Assembly (NCBI GenBank): GCA_018340375.1 | Contig: JAFFJZ010000003.1 | Location: forward strand, 22,940,001-23,004,000 | Reading direction: 5' to 3' | Origin: Gonatopus flavifemur | Taxonomy: Eukaryota; Arthropoda; Insecta; Hymenoptera; Dryinidae | Length of the DNA stretch: 64,000 bases | Part shown: one piece after another, positions 23,101 through 28,659 of the stretch | Numbering within the stretch: position 1 is the stretch's first letter | Layout of the letters: each line of letters opens with the position of its first letter | Position numbers and translations under genes: made by a program | The notes under the pieces: model-generated | What the model was told of the DNA's origin: nothing | The model's database searches: none | The model's input: only the letters and a program-made list of their open reading frames with translations

Positions 23101-26100
23101 AACGTAAACGTGGACGGCCGCGCACAACTCATATACTGTTTCTGCGCATCCGTTCTTACGTTTACGTTGGTTATGTAAACAGACCATTACTCGGAATTAT
23201 TTCCACCATCAACTTCAATTCATTGATTTGGATGGATTTTTCTTTTGTCTTAACGTCTTCCCGATGGAACATCGTAAGCAACTTCAATCGAATTTTCGGT
23301 TTCTTATAAAAATCAGGAATTCAAAAATACAACCACACAGAGTTTGATCAGAATATTGTTCACGAAGGTATCAAATATCATATAAAATTATAACCACAAT
23401 TACACAAGCCAGCGTACCTAGTTCTCTTATCATTCAATGTTCATTTTCAATGTTCAATTGTGCACTGAGAAAAGTGATTCATCAGAATCGATCAAGTGAA
23501 ATTAGTTGAGACAATTTCTCACCAGTAATAGGAAAGTAAAAGCTGATTAGAACTATAATACACCTTGCTCAAAGTTTTCAACAAAGAAGAGTGAGGAACG
23601 AATTTTCTCTATCGTTCTTGATGAGGTTCCTAAATACGGGATTCACAGTGTTATGTCGTTATCAATTGATAGAACTCTGATATTGCGTGATGTATCGTAC
23701 AGTATAGAATTCAACATAGAATGGATGTGATATTATCGTAACATTTATATAAATAAAATACACCATGTGTAGTTGCCTTCAGTCGATAATTCAAATAATA
23801 AGAATAAGACTAACAATGCCTTGGAACCGAACCCACACATCAAAAAGAGTTCTGAGAGAATTATTTAAGAATCCCACATGAATTCTTGAAGAACTCCATA
23901 ACTCGTCCGAAAGAATTCAAAAAGAATTCTCAAAGAATCCCCGGAATGTCAGTTCAGAATGAATCGCTGGGGAATTCTTTTTCTCGTCCAAAAGAATTCT
24001 TAGAGAATCCCAAAAAAGTTCGCAAAGAGGTCTTGAAGAATTCATAAAGAATTCTACAAGAGTTCATGAAGAATTCTCCAAAAGTTCATTAAGAATTCTA
24101 TATGTGCTTTTCAAAAAATGTGAATAATTCATTGAAACACTCCAAAAACTCTTCAAACCGTTCACCCGAGCATCCCGGGATATTGTAGAAGAGTTGAAAG
24201 AATTCGTTACAAATTCATTGAAAAGTTCAAAGTGAGTAATTCTAATCGAACTGAAAAAGATTCAACACAAATCCACAACAATATCGAAGGATGTTATGGA
24301 ACAGACATTCGGATACTGGTGTATGTATATTTAGTCACTCTTGGACCTTACAGTGAGGTGTCTCCATGTATGTGCAAGATTTCATTGCTTGATCTCAGTT
24401 AACAGAAAGAAAACAGCGTCACAGACTCAGCGAAGCAACTGCAGAAATGTTTTCAAGGGCCATATTTTGATTTTACCAGACTATTTCTGAATACATTGAA
24501 ATGTGATCAACCATTAGCAGTGTAAAGGACATGTAAAAAGATTGAGAGTATTCTTATCGGGTAATGTGAAGCATTAAATGTATTTTATAACTTGACGCAA
24601 GGTACATTTAGAATTGATTTCATACAAAACTATTTGCTAATAAATTCTGAAATTCTTTATACAATAGAACATTCCATTATAAATCGCTGTAACATTTCAA
24701 TCAAGTCAAGTTTCAGCAAGTTGATGGAAATGAATTTGAAAAATTAGGAAACTTATAAACAGAGATGGGCATCCTCGATCACTCTTTGTACCCAAGGTAC
24801 TTTTTTCCTGTCAAGTACTTTTATATTTCTATGAAATAAATAGAAATTTTCAACATTAACTTAAAAAGTACTTGATAAGACTTCTTTTTGAATTCTTCAC
24901 AGAGCTCTTTAGGAGTTCTTTTGGACGAGAAAAAGAACTCCCCCAGCGATTCATTCTGAACTGACATTCCGGGGATTCTTTGAGAATACCTTGCGAATCA
25001 TTATGAATACTTCATGAACTCTTTTCTAAGCTCTTTAAGAACTCATTTAGAATTCTTTACGATCTGATTGGATTCTTTATGAATTCTTTAAGAACTCTTA
25101 TTAAAGAATTCATATTAAATTCTTTTTATAGAGTTCTTTGCGAATCCATATGGAACTGTGGTGCTGTGTGGGAAGAAACATATTTACATCGATCAATGGA
25201 ATAATCGATGCGTGTGTTGCTGATACAGCAAATTTGAACACACGAGCGGATCCATGTCTCTAATAACCACAACTCCTTACTCAAAGTATGTAGTTAGATG
25301 GAAAGAGATGAATTTTTTCCAAATATCTCGAAATGTGTGAAATAATTATTCTCTATCATGACGAGTAAGCGATACGATACGTACCAGACAAACTAATCGT
25401 TGAAGAGAGAATACGGACTCGTTTCAAGATTCAAACATTCAAGTTTCACATGAACTGAAAATGAATTGAATCTTGAAAAAGAAATCGCCATCGCCAGGAG
25501 TGGAACCTGGAACTACCCATAGGCACTGGGGTGGGTTAACCAATTACGCCACCATGACCCCTGACGACCCCCTTCTCAAGATTTCCTTCAAATAATTATA
25601 AAGGACATGGTGGCGTCATGGTGGGGTCATGATGGCGTAATTGGTTAACGCACCCCAGTACCTATGGGCAGTTCCAGGTTCGACTCCTGGCCATGGCGAT
25701 TTCTTTTTCAAGATTTAATTCATTTTCAGTTCATGTGAAACTTGAATATTTGAATCTTGAAACGAGTCCGTATTCTCTCTTTAACGATGACTTCCAGTGT
25801 CTACGATTTGGGTAACAATGAGTAAATCCATTTTAAACATTTGAATTGCTCATAACTATATGAATTTGCAAGTTTTTGTCACTGGTACCTCCTTGTAAAT
25901 GAAGTTCGTTCCATTACCTTCAAATTGAAAAACCAAATCAAGTCTCAACGATGGATAGAACTAGAATTATGATCGTTTGAAAATTGGAAAATTGGGAGAT
26001 GGGTACAACTTCGAATTCGTGTTTTTCTGAGGATGATGAGAATAACAACTCCTGATACAGGTGTCCCCTCATTTCAACTATAGAACCCATAAAAAAATTC

Positions 26101-27013
26101 CCAGATAAATCCAGGGGGGTCGTCTGAAAAATGTTTGACTTGTAAAAGAATACCCCACACGGAAAATAGACAGTTGTAATGACTGTCTATAGTACAGGCA
26201 TATCAGTATAATTGCCATGACGAAACAGATCCTTCGAAGAACTATATAGATGGTTAGCCTAAGCCATCTATATCGTTACCATAGCGATACAATATCGCCA
26301 CTTACACTTCCCTTCTAACTATACTTCAGATCGTTACGATAACCATACTTTCTTTCCGTGCATATATAATATTTTTTTAACAGGGAATTTGATACAGCGG
26401 ACAAGTAATAATCCAATTACAGATAACATATTAACTGAAAGATAACATATATGTCATCTTCGTCAGCTAGTTGCTCTGAAAGACAACAAACATGTTATCT
26501 TCAAGGGCTTTGTGTTGTCTAGGATGGTTCTTGAGATTTCCGGGGCGCTACAATTACCTTTGTAATTGCTCATTGACGGCATCTAAGAATAAATTACGAA
26601 CCTCTGATGCGCTCTTTAACGATCTCTTCCCTCAAACGCTGTCCAGTCCAAATCTTTCCTTTTTCCGGAGGAGGGTTATTCATTTCCCAATTACCACAAG
26701 CGTATTCGTAGAAATCATCACAGGGATCAACCGATGCGTTCATGCTTTTTTTTAATATATCAGCCACTGTTTTACATTCTTGGGTTTCACACACTATTTG
26801 TTTATGTTCCGGACGGTTAGAAAAATCATAACTGACGTTGACCTTGGCCACTTGCAAAACATGCGCATCATCGGCAAACATGGAAAGAGATGCTCTGAAA
26901 ATAGGGAATCATCAATCTTTAAAAAAAAAGTCCAAGAAGTTGTTGCCAAGAATTTGATGGCCTTGTTATTGCACACAAGAATCAATTACTCACAAGAAAT
27001 TAAACAGTATCAT
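4961..27013 (-). CDS. Secreted neprilysin-like M13 zinc metallopeptidase, 16 exons
   Basis: M13 peptidases cleave small peptides outside the cell. I assembled 16 exons, in coding order: 26994-27013, 26602-26894, 20504-20587, 18688-18896, 18439-18596, 16929-17310, 15775-16049, 14854-14944, 13078-13254, 10193-10290, 10028-10089, 9900-9951, 6873-6940, 6484-6617, 5203-5370, 4961-5143. They total 2454 nt (817 residues plus stop) with every intron phase consistent. Landmarks: [13 protein letters not shown] (residues 64-76), GGWP (151-154), substrate-binding N605-A606, zinc motif HELNH (H647, E648, H651), ENIAD (E710, D714), H778 and R784 matching the family His/Arg pair, and a C-terminal CNIW. All expected catalytic residues are present, so activity is predicted. 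Residues 1-14 look like a signal peptide in place of the usual membrane anchor. A polar insert of about 110 residues (roughly 214-331) makes it longer than the usual 670-770. Parasitoid wasps are known to secrete M13 proteins in venom; that role here is only inference. Confidence 0.93.
5203..5370 (-). CDS. M13 peptidase exon 15 (ENIAD exon)
   Basis: 168 nt, phase 0 at both ends, donor AAT|GTAAGT. Encodes DENIADTMG, which holds the third zinc ligand Glu and the supporting Asp, then [19 protein letters not shown], a standard M13 segment. Confidence 0.92.
5446..5530. repeat. 85-bp hairpin
   Basis: Arms AAGTAGCTAGCACGG and its complement CCGTGCTAGCTACTT continue inward to GACAGCCATTAAATT with one mismatch and one indel. 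It belongs to an intron element built on AGCTGCTGCAGCT motifs (about 5400-5760). Confidence 0.7.
5532..5655. mobile_element. PIF/Harbinger-like MITE
   Basis: 124 bp with TIRs GGGATCGTCCATAAATTACG and its complement (CGTAATTTATGGACAGTCCC), flanked by a TTA direct repeat on both sides, the 3-bp target typical of PIF/Harbinger. It is inserted immediately beside the hairpin at 5446-5530. Confidence 0.75.
6032..6414. mobile_element. Foldback element E, GTCCGGAT / AAACTGACAAAA body
   Basis: 383 bp. Termini CCCTGCTGAAAGTGCCAGGC and complement GCCTGGCATTTCCAGCAGGG, with a non-palindromic 2-bp duplication TT. The interior repeats CCTGGTTTCGTCCGGA and AAAACTGACAAAATTTC blocks in both orientations. Lies in the intron between peptidase exons 14 and 15. 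A short related fragment is at 28977-29040. Confidence 0.8.
6484..6617 (-). CDS. M13 peptidase exon 14
   Basis: Acceptor TTCCCAG|GGCATT, donor GAG|GTACGT. Encodes the stretch just after the zinc motif ([12 protein letters not shown] ... [12 protein letters not shown]), matching the family W-W ... C-x-x-x-Q-Y block, with two N-x-T sites. Confidence 0.9.
6740..6815. mobile_element. Foldback element F (76 bp)
   Basis: Termini CCCACATAACACAAG and complement CTTGTGCTATCTGGG flanked by AT on both sides; the centre is the palindrome ATACAATGTATTCGTAT. The tip matches the element at 33981-34088. Confidence 0.75.
6873..6940 (-). CDS. M13 peptidase exon 13 (zinc-binding HExxH)
   Basis: 68 nt. Acceptor GATTTCAG|TGCAATC, donor TCCA|GTAAGT. 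Encodes [14 protein letters not shown]: both zinc-binding histidines and the catalytic glutamate are intact. Confidence 0.94.
7545..7800. repeat. GC-rich mirrored segment in intron 12
   Basis: A GC-rich patch within the AT-rich intron, edged by AGGACAGTCACCG and GGTGTCCTGTATG. It contains CTCCGTTGCCTC and ATTGAGGGAGATG blocks that also occur in the inverted repeat at 50706-51030, so it is probably a diverged copy of the same element type. Confidence 0.4.
7823..7990. repeat. Inverted repeat, 168 bp
   Basis: Arms GATAATGGGGATAAGAAGT and its complement ACTTCTTATCCCCATTATC, continuing into CCAAGACCAAGG / CTTTGGTCTTGG. No clear target duplication. Confidence 0.65.
8696..8864. mobile_element. Young hAT-like MITE with 8-bp duplication
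   Basis: 169-bp near-perfect palindrome with arms of about 80 bp differing at very few positions. Termini CAGTGCTGCC / GGCAGCACTG, flanked by the exact 8-bp direct repeat ATTGTGGG (8688-8695 and 8865-8872). Tip and duplication length fit the hAT superfamily. Confidence 0.9.
8950..9173. mobile_element. Foldback element with CACGGAGAAAAA tips
   Basis: Termini CACGGAGAAAAA and TTTTTCCTCCGTG flanked by TA. The body repeats GTTAACAAAT and ACTTGTTATG motifs. The CACGG tip recurs at 19709, 26158 and 61820 with different bodies. Confidence 0.7.
9430..9630 (-). mobile_element. ACAAGCTTGTCA-family element, one recognisable end
   Basis: On the minus strand the element starts CCCAGATAACATGTGAGCTTG and aligns over about 170 bp with 33079-33245. 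The body is an array of GACAAGCTTGTCA-like units. The distal terminus is not recognisable in either copy. Confidence 0.6.
9900..9951 (-). CDS. M13 peptidase exon 12
   Basis: 52 nt, acceptor CTTAG|GATTCCC, donor ACTAG|GTGAGT. Encodes [16 protein letters not shown], the counterpart of the family FPAGILQPPFF segment, here diverged after PAA. Confidence 0.88.
10028..10089 (-). CDS. M13 peptidase exon 11 (NAxY substrate motif)
   Basis: 62 nt between GTTTCAG and GTGAGT. Encodes [19 protein letters not shown]; Asn-Ala of NAWY are the conserved substrate-backbone binding residues. Confidence 0.9.
10193..10290 (-). CDS. M13 peptidase exon 10
   Basis: 98 nt, acceptor TATTCCAG|TTTATG, donor TTCG|GTAGGT. 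Encodes [18 protein letters not shown], the usual FxN-hydrophobic helix after YPxW. Confidence 0.9.
10907..11559. mobile_element. Mutator-like MITE, disrupted by a nested hAT-like MITE
   Basis: Tips AGAGAGAAAATGAGAG / CTCTCATCTTCTCTCT, flanked by 9-bp repeats GATACACAC and GATACACAT (8 of 9). An intact relative is at 34144-34458. A second element (11236-11543) is inserted near its right end and duplicated CTCTCATC. Lies in intron 9 of the peptidase gene. Confidence 0.75.
11236..11543. mobile_element. Nested hAT-like MITE
   Basis: 308 bp with TIRs TAGGGATCCTTTAATGAGGG and complement, continuing to GATCGGACAATCA. Flanked by the exact 8-bp repeat CTCTCATC (11228-11235 and 11544-11551), which is part of the host Mutator-like MITE. 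Confidence 0.85.
11764..11986. mobile_element. Foldback element L, AATATT-type body
   Basis: Termini CCCATACAGCACCACAG and GGTGCTGTGTGGG with the non-palindromic duplication AA. The arms hold AATATTTC / TGAAATATT units. Confidence 0.75.
12685..12899. repeat. Inverted repeat, probable MITE
   Basis: Arms CAATACATTGAATGCTCATT and TGCAATGAGCATTCGGTGTATTG, followed inward by CGAAAATTCA / AGATTTTCG. No target duplication was recognised. Confidence 0.6.
13078..13254 (-). CDS. M13 peptidase exon 9
   Basis: 177 nt, acceptor TTTCTTAG|GTTTTA, donor GGG|GTATGT. Encodes [12 protein letters not shown] ... [15 protein letters not shown] ... [10 protein letters not shown]: the family W-M-D-x-x-T-K and IGYP blocks. 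The long open frame on the opposite strand (12957-13496) is a shadow of this exon. Confidence 0.93.
13633..13873. mobile_element. Foldback MITE, ATACCAGC tips, copy 1
   Basis: 241-bp palindrome with tips AAGGTATACCAGC and GCTGGTATCCCTT. The central arms (AAAGCAATAAAATC / GATTTTATTGCTTT) enclose GGTCTGTACAGA. A second copy is at 20843-21090. The superfamily is not recognised. Confidence 0.75.
14042..14816. mobile_element. Foldback element O (outer), CACTGTTAAAAATTTC tips
   Basis: Termini CACTGTTAAAAATTTC and GAAATTTTCAACAGTG flanked by TA. The body repeats TTCAATCACGTGATTGAA-like motifs. It hosts a second foldback element at 14192-14694. Its right end is only 31 bp from the donor hexamer of peptidase exon 8. 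Confidence 0.8.
14192..14694. mobile_element. Foldback element (inner), CGAACGTTCG-type body
   Basis: 503 bp. Termini CCCGAAGAGAACATGAAGC and its complement GCTTCATGTTCTCTTCGGG flanked by TA. Arms carry GAACGTTC and TTCGACAAACGTTTG units. The same family, with the same tip, is at 34725-35217. Confidence 0.85.
14854..14944 (-). CDS. M13 peptidase exon 8
   Basis: 91 nt, acceptor GTTCGCAG|GGAAGA, donor GAG|GTATAA. Encodes [18 protein letters not shown] ... FSEDTKKE, matching the family C ... A-x-x-x-Y-x-x-x-x-F-x-x-x-T-K segment; it joins exon 9 in phase. Confidence 0.87.
15416..15437. repeat. (TA)n microsatellite
   Basis: An uninterrupted run of TA dinucleotides in intron 7. Confidence 0.85.
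15775..16049 (-). CDS. M13 peptidase exon 7
   Basis: 275 nt, acceptor ATCCTGCAG|GTTGAT, donor TTT|GTAAAT. Starts [18 protein letters not shown] and [15 protein letters not shown], the family VDW and YL-x-x-L blocks. The second half is weakly conserved, so the donor rests mainly on phase agreement with exon 8 and on length (67 versus about 62 residues in neprilysin). Confidence 0.8.
16323..16670. mobile_element. Foldback element P, AGATCT-array body
   Basis: 348 bp. Termini CCCGGGAAAAAAATGATCAG and AATGATTTTTTCCTGGG flanked by AT. Both arms are tandem TCAGATCTGA / AGATCT units. A second copy of the family is at 32119-32479. Confidence 0.85.
16929..17310 (-). CDS. M13 peptidase exon 6 with polar insert
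   Basis: 382 nt, acceptor TCTTTACAG|GCTTTT, donor GAG|GTAATG. The first 70 or so codons are charged, Asn/Gln/Glu-rich and unlike M13 proteins, with an N-T-T sequon. The second half ([14 protein letters not shown] ... [13 protein letters not shown]) is the normal family segment before VDW. The insert is in frame and could be a surface loop. Confidence 0.85.
17697..17766. repeat. Hairpin CGCCTCCACATAGAA
   Basis: Arms CGCCTCCACATAGAA and TTCTATGTGGAGGCG enclose TCCACC/CCACC repeats, as in the larger inverted repeat at 50706-51030. Within intron 5; the rest of 17311-18197 holds nothing else I recognise. Confidence 0.55.
18198..18372. mobile_element. hAT-like MITE with 8-bp duplication
   Basis: 175 bp, termini CAGTGCCGGATTAAT / ATTAATCCGGCACTG, flanked by the exact 8-bp repeat ATCCTTGC (18190-18197, 18373-18380). 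It lies 66 bp from the 3' edge of peptidase exon 5. Confidence 0.9.
18439..18596 (-). CDS. M13 peptidase exon 5 with acidic/Asn-rich segment
   Basis: 158 nt, acceptor AACAAG|TCACGC (weak polypyrimidine tract), donor CCTGG|GTATGT. Begins [11 protein letters not shown], aligning with the family Q-P-x-L-x-L-P block, then turns into a low-complexity stretch rich in Asp, Asn, Ser and Gly ([12 protein letters not shown] and similar). The phases match exons 4 and 6. Confidence 0.78.
18688..18896 (-). CDS. M13 peptidase exon 4 (GGWP)
   Basis: 209 nt, acceptor TTATTTAAG|ATGATG, donor GTGATG|GTAGAA. Encodes [18 protein letters not shown], the conserved GGWP block, then [12 protein letters not shown]. 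The acceptor was chosen because it keeps frame with exon 3; an AG 11 bp further in would break phase. Confidence 0.88.
19196..19309. repeat. Inverted repeat, GC-rich MITE-like
   Basis: Arms GGAGCTTTCCGAAGTG and CACTTCGGAAAGCTCC around CCCGGGGCGTC / CCACGCCCCTG. No target duplication seen. Confidence 0.6.
19709..20006. mobile_element. Foldback element T, ATTGTACTGAGTAC body
   Basis: Termini CACGGACAGAATGAGATTTG and CTCATTCTTCCCGTG flanked by TA. The arms repeat GTACTGAGTACC / TTGTACTGAG. Intron 3 of the peptidase gene. Confidence 0.75.
20504..20587 (-). CDS. M13 peptidase exon 3
   Basis: 84 nt, acceptor TTCCTACACAG|AAATTC, donor CTTG|GTGAGT. Encodes [13 protein letters not shown], the family L-Y-x-S-C-M/V segment, and links exons 2 and 4 in phase. 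Confidence 0.9.
20843..21090. mobile_element. Foldback MITE, ATACCAGC tips, copy 2
   Basis: Tips AGGTAATACCAGCAACCC and CTGTTGGTATCCCCT, with TTGAAGATGCAA / TTGCATCTTCAGG inside and GGTCTGTACAGA near the centre. Same family as 13633-13873. Confidence 0.7.
21399..21921. mobile_element. hAT-like MITE (outer) carrying a nested foldback element
   Basis: Termini CAGTGAGGCCAGATTCGAG and CTCGAATCTGGTATCACTG, extending inward to TTTCCCTTTCTCCCACC. Flanks GTCCAGAT and GTTCAAAT agree at 6 of 8 positions, fitting an aged 8-bp duplication. Its centre is occupied by the element at 21495-21830. Confidence 0.7.
21495..21830. mobile_element. Foldback element (inner), AAGATATCTTTTAGA body
   Basis: 336 bp. 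Termini CCCACACAACACTCG and CGAGTGCTGTGTGGG with the non-palindromic duplication TG. Arms repeat CTAAAAGATATCT and AAGAACG motifs and are strongly similar. Confidence 0.85.
22687..23730. mobile_element. Long inverted-repeat element nested in the 4.1-kb element
   Basis: Arms of about 220-280 bp: ATACAGTACGATACATTCAG at the left with its complement near 23690-23710, and CAATTGTGCACTGAG / CTCAGTGCACAATTG innermost. The middle (22911-23446) has open frames with no convincing protein, apart from a short basic RKRGRPRTT stretch. Confidence 0.6.
23832..25172. mobile_element. Foldback element X, AAGAATTC-array body
   Basis: Termini CCCACACATC and GTGGTGCTGTGTGGG with the non-palindromic duplication AA. 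The two arms (about 23860-24260 and 24870-25150) are arrays of AAGAATTCTT/GAAGAATTC units. The middle of about 600 bp is unrelated and unrecognised. Confidence 0.75.
25486..25558 (-). tRNA. tRNA-like sequence (pseudo-tRNA or SINE head), left arm
   Basis: 73 nt on the minus strand. T arm CCAGG TTCCACT CCTGG, A-box GTGGCGTAATTGG, seven-nt acceptor arms pairing at 6 of 7, and anticodon loop GTGCCTA (GCC if read as tRNA). The D stem is weakened and the B-box deviates (GGTTCCACTCC). Probably not a working gene. Confidence 0.4.
25626..25698 (+). tRNA. tRNA-like sequence (pseudo-tRNA or SINE head), right arm
   Basis: 73 nt fold: acceptor arms pair at 6 of 7 with one wobble, D stem GCGT/ACGC is perfect, the anticodon stem pairs at 4 of 5 with loop GTACCTA (ACC if read as tRNA), and T stem CCAGG/CCTGG is perfect around TTCGACT. 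The B-box GGTTCGACTCC is canonical. An ACC anticodon and its position in a palindrome argue for a mobile tRNA derivative rather than a host tRNA. Confidence 0.45.
26158..26360. mobile_element. Foldback element Y, CACGGAAAATAGACAG tips
   Basis: Termini CACGGAAAATAG and TTTCTTTCCGTG with the non-palindromic duplication CA. Inner hairpin ATATAGATGGTTAG / CTAAGCCATCTATAT. Confidence 0.7.
26602..26894 (-). CDS. M13 peptidase exon 2 (ectodomain start)
   Basis: 293 nt, acceptor CTATTTTCAG|AGCATC, donor AGAG|GTTCGT. After a few hydrophobic residues (ASLSMFA) it encodes the two-cysteine block [26 protein letters not shown] and the following proline-rich turn, the standard start of the M13 ectodomain. 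Confidence 0.92.
26994..27013 (-). CDS. M13 peptidase exon 1 (start and signal peptide)
   Basis: 20 nt: ATG plus five codons and 2 nt, donor TTCTT|GTGAGT. It fuses in phase to exon 2 to give MILFNFLASLSMFA, a short hydrophobic run ending at a plausible signal-peptidase site. A at -3 suits initiation. It is the nearest ATG with a phase-compatible donor; a further upstream exon cannot be excluded. Confidence 0.6.
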
Positions 27014-28073
27014 CCTGAGTTCATGCGGCCAGTAATACTTAATTCGTTGTCAACGTTTCACCGTGTACTTATTTGAACACTAAATCATTTATTCGCAGCG
27101 AATCTATTCAAACGGATAAATTAAAGTGTATTGATACGCAAAAGTGGATAATCATGTGAAAAATGTACTCATAATCTCACGATCGAAAAATGTTCAAGTT
27201 TCAAGAAGTTTAGCAGAAAATGATTCTTTATATATTGTGATATAAAATATGAGTATCATTTTTTATGGTCTGATTGTTTTCTGTCGGCTTGATATGACAC
27301 GATTCTTGTGAGAAATGTTTACCACTTCCTAGTATTTTTAGCAAACATACGTGATATGCACACGCTGCAAAAACTGATATCTTATTCTAAGATACTTTTG
27401 TGGTGACTTTTCAAACATTCCAAAATGTCACTGTAATCACCAGGGCAACCAAAAATATGCTCTAAAAAAGTTGTTTTAAGCGCTTAAAATATGCTCCAAA
27501 AATTGGTTTTTATGCTCAAAAAATATGCTCTTAAAAAAGTGTCTTTTGTACTAAAAATGTGCCATAAAAACCAGGTTTCATAGTTTCAACATGGAATCAT
27601 ACGCTTTCCAGATATGTAGTTATATTCCACAGTAAAAAATAATCGTCGTTATTTTGTATGCGGCAACCAGGAAATTCCGATCACCGGATAGAAAATTAAT
27701 TTCCAGCACATGTGTATAAAATTCATCATGAGTTTAACTGAAAATTCCAAACTTTATGGTTTTTAACACTCATTCTTACATCGAGGAAAAAAAGTTGTAA
27801 AATTTACATCTTATTGAGTAAATATATGGATGATTCAAAATATGGTTCGAGTGGGTGTACCATATGGGAAATTTACATTCTTGGAATGTACGCAGAACAT
27901 ATGAAAAATTAGTTTCAAAGAATCATCTGAGAAGATTTATTGGTAGATCATCTATCATAATCCATTTCTCCTTCGAACAAAATTTTGGATATCTTTCGTC
28001 AAATGACACAAAAATATGCGATTCTTCAGTATTGTAAAATATCGTCCTAACTGAAGTCTTTTACACGGAGGGA

Positions 28074-28326
28074 AATGTAGTTTACAATACATATTACTGC
28101 ATTTTGTACTAAATTAGCAGTATAAGTGAAATTATATAATTTTGACAACACAGGGTGGTGAAAATTCATGCTTTATGATGTGATGTTCCGCCAAATTGAA
28201 CGATTTTTCAAATCATTGAGCATGAATTTTTACTACACTGTATTGTAAAAATCACACTATTTGACTTATACTGTTACTTAAGTACAAAATGTAGTAATAT
28301 TTGGAACATTATTTTTTTCCATTCAC
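28074..28326. mobile_element. Foldback element, CACGGAGGGAAATGTAG tip
   Basis: Arms ATTACTGCATTTTGTACT / AGTACAAAATGTAGTAAT enclose CATGCT/AGCATG repeats. The right tip is decayed, so the end is approximate. Confidence 0.55.
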
Positions 28327-28659
28327 AAGTCAAGATTTAGACAAGCGAAATTTTGAAATTTCAAAAAAAGATCTTTTGGGAGATTCCTGAAAGAAATCTG
28401 ATACGATGGTTTTCATCTTCTGGAACACATTTTGAGGAAGATTGCTGAAGAACATTTAAAAGGAATATGTTCGACACTTTTGAAAAATCTTCCTCAAGCG
28501 AATAATTTCTGAATATCTTAGGAATTTTGCGGGCATACTCAAACTAATTCGAGTTGACTATACTCTAAAAATGAAATTATGCCCTTAATATGAAAAATGT
28601 TTGATGTACTGTGTTGTTTGAGAGAAAAGAAATCGGAACAAAAATTTTCATCAGTATGA

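Larger units (their letters stand above)
25396..25790. repeat. Palindrome with two head-to-head tRNA-like sequences
   Basis: The arms (AGAGAGAATACGGACTCG and complement at the two ends) run through matching sequence to the centre near 25590. Each arm holds a tRNA-like sequence, one per strand, annotated separately. Confidence 0.75.
22018..26151. mobile_element. 4.1-kb element with about 330-bp terminal inverted repeats
   Basis: The left arm (about 22018-22352) and right arm (about 25791-26151) are diverged inverted copies, for example AAGTGAGGGGACAC / GTGTCCCCTCATT and GCAAGTTTTTGTCACTGG-type blocks. The outer tips are near CTTTTTAGACGACC. I found no transposase inside; the interior is occupied by a second long-TIR element, a foldback element and a tRNA-like palindrome. 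It fills most of peptidase intron 2. Confidence 0.7.

Noticed and set aside
25486..25698. Functional tRNA-Gly pair
   Set aside because: Mispairs in the acceptor or D stems, an ACC anticodon in one copy and placement in a transposon-like palindrome argue against working tRNA genes.
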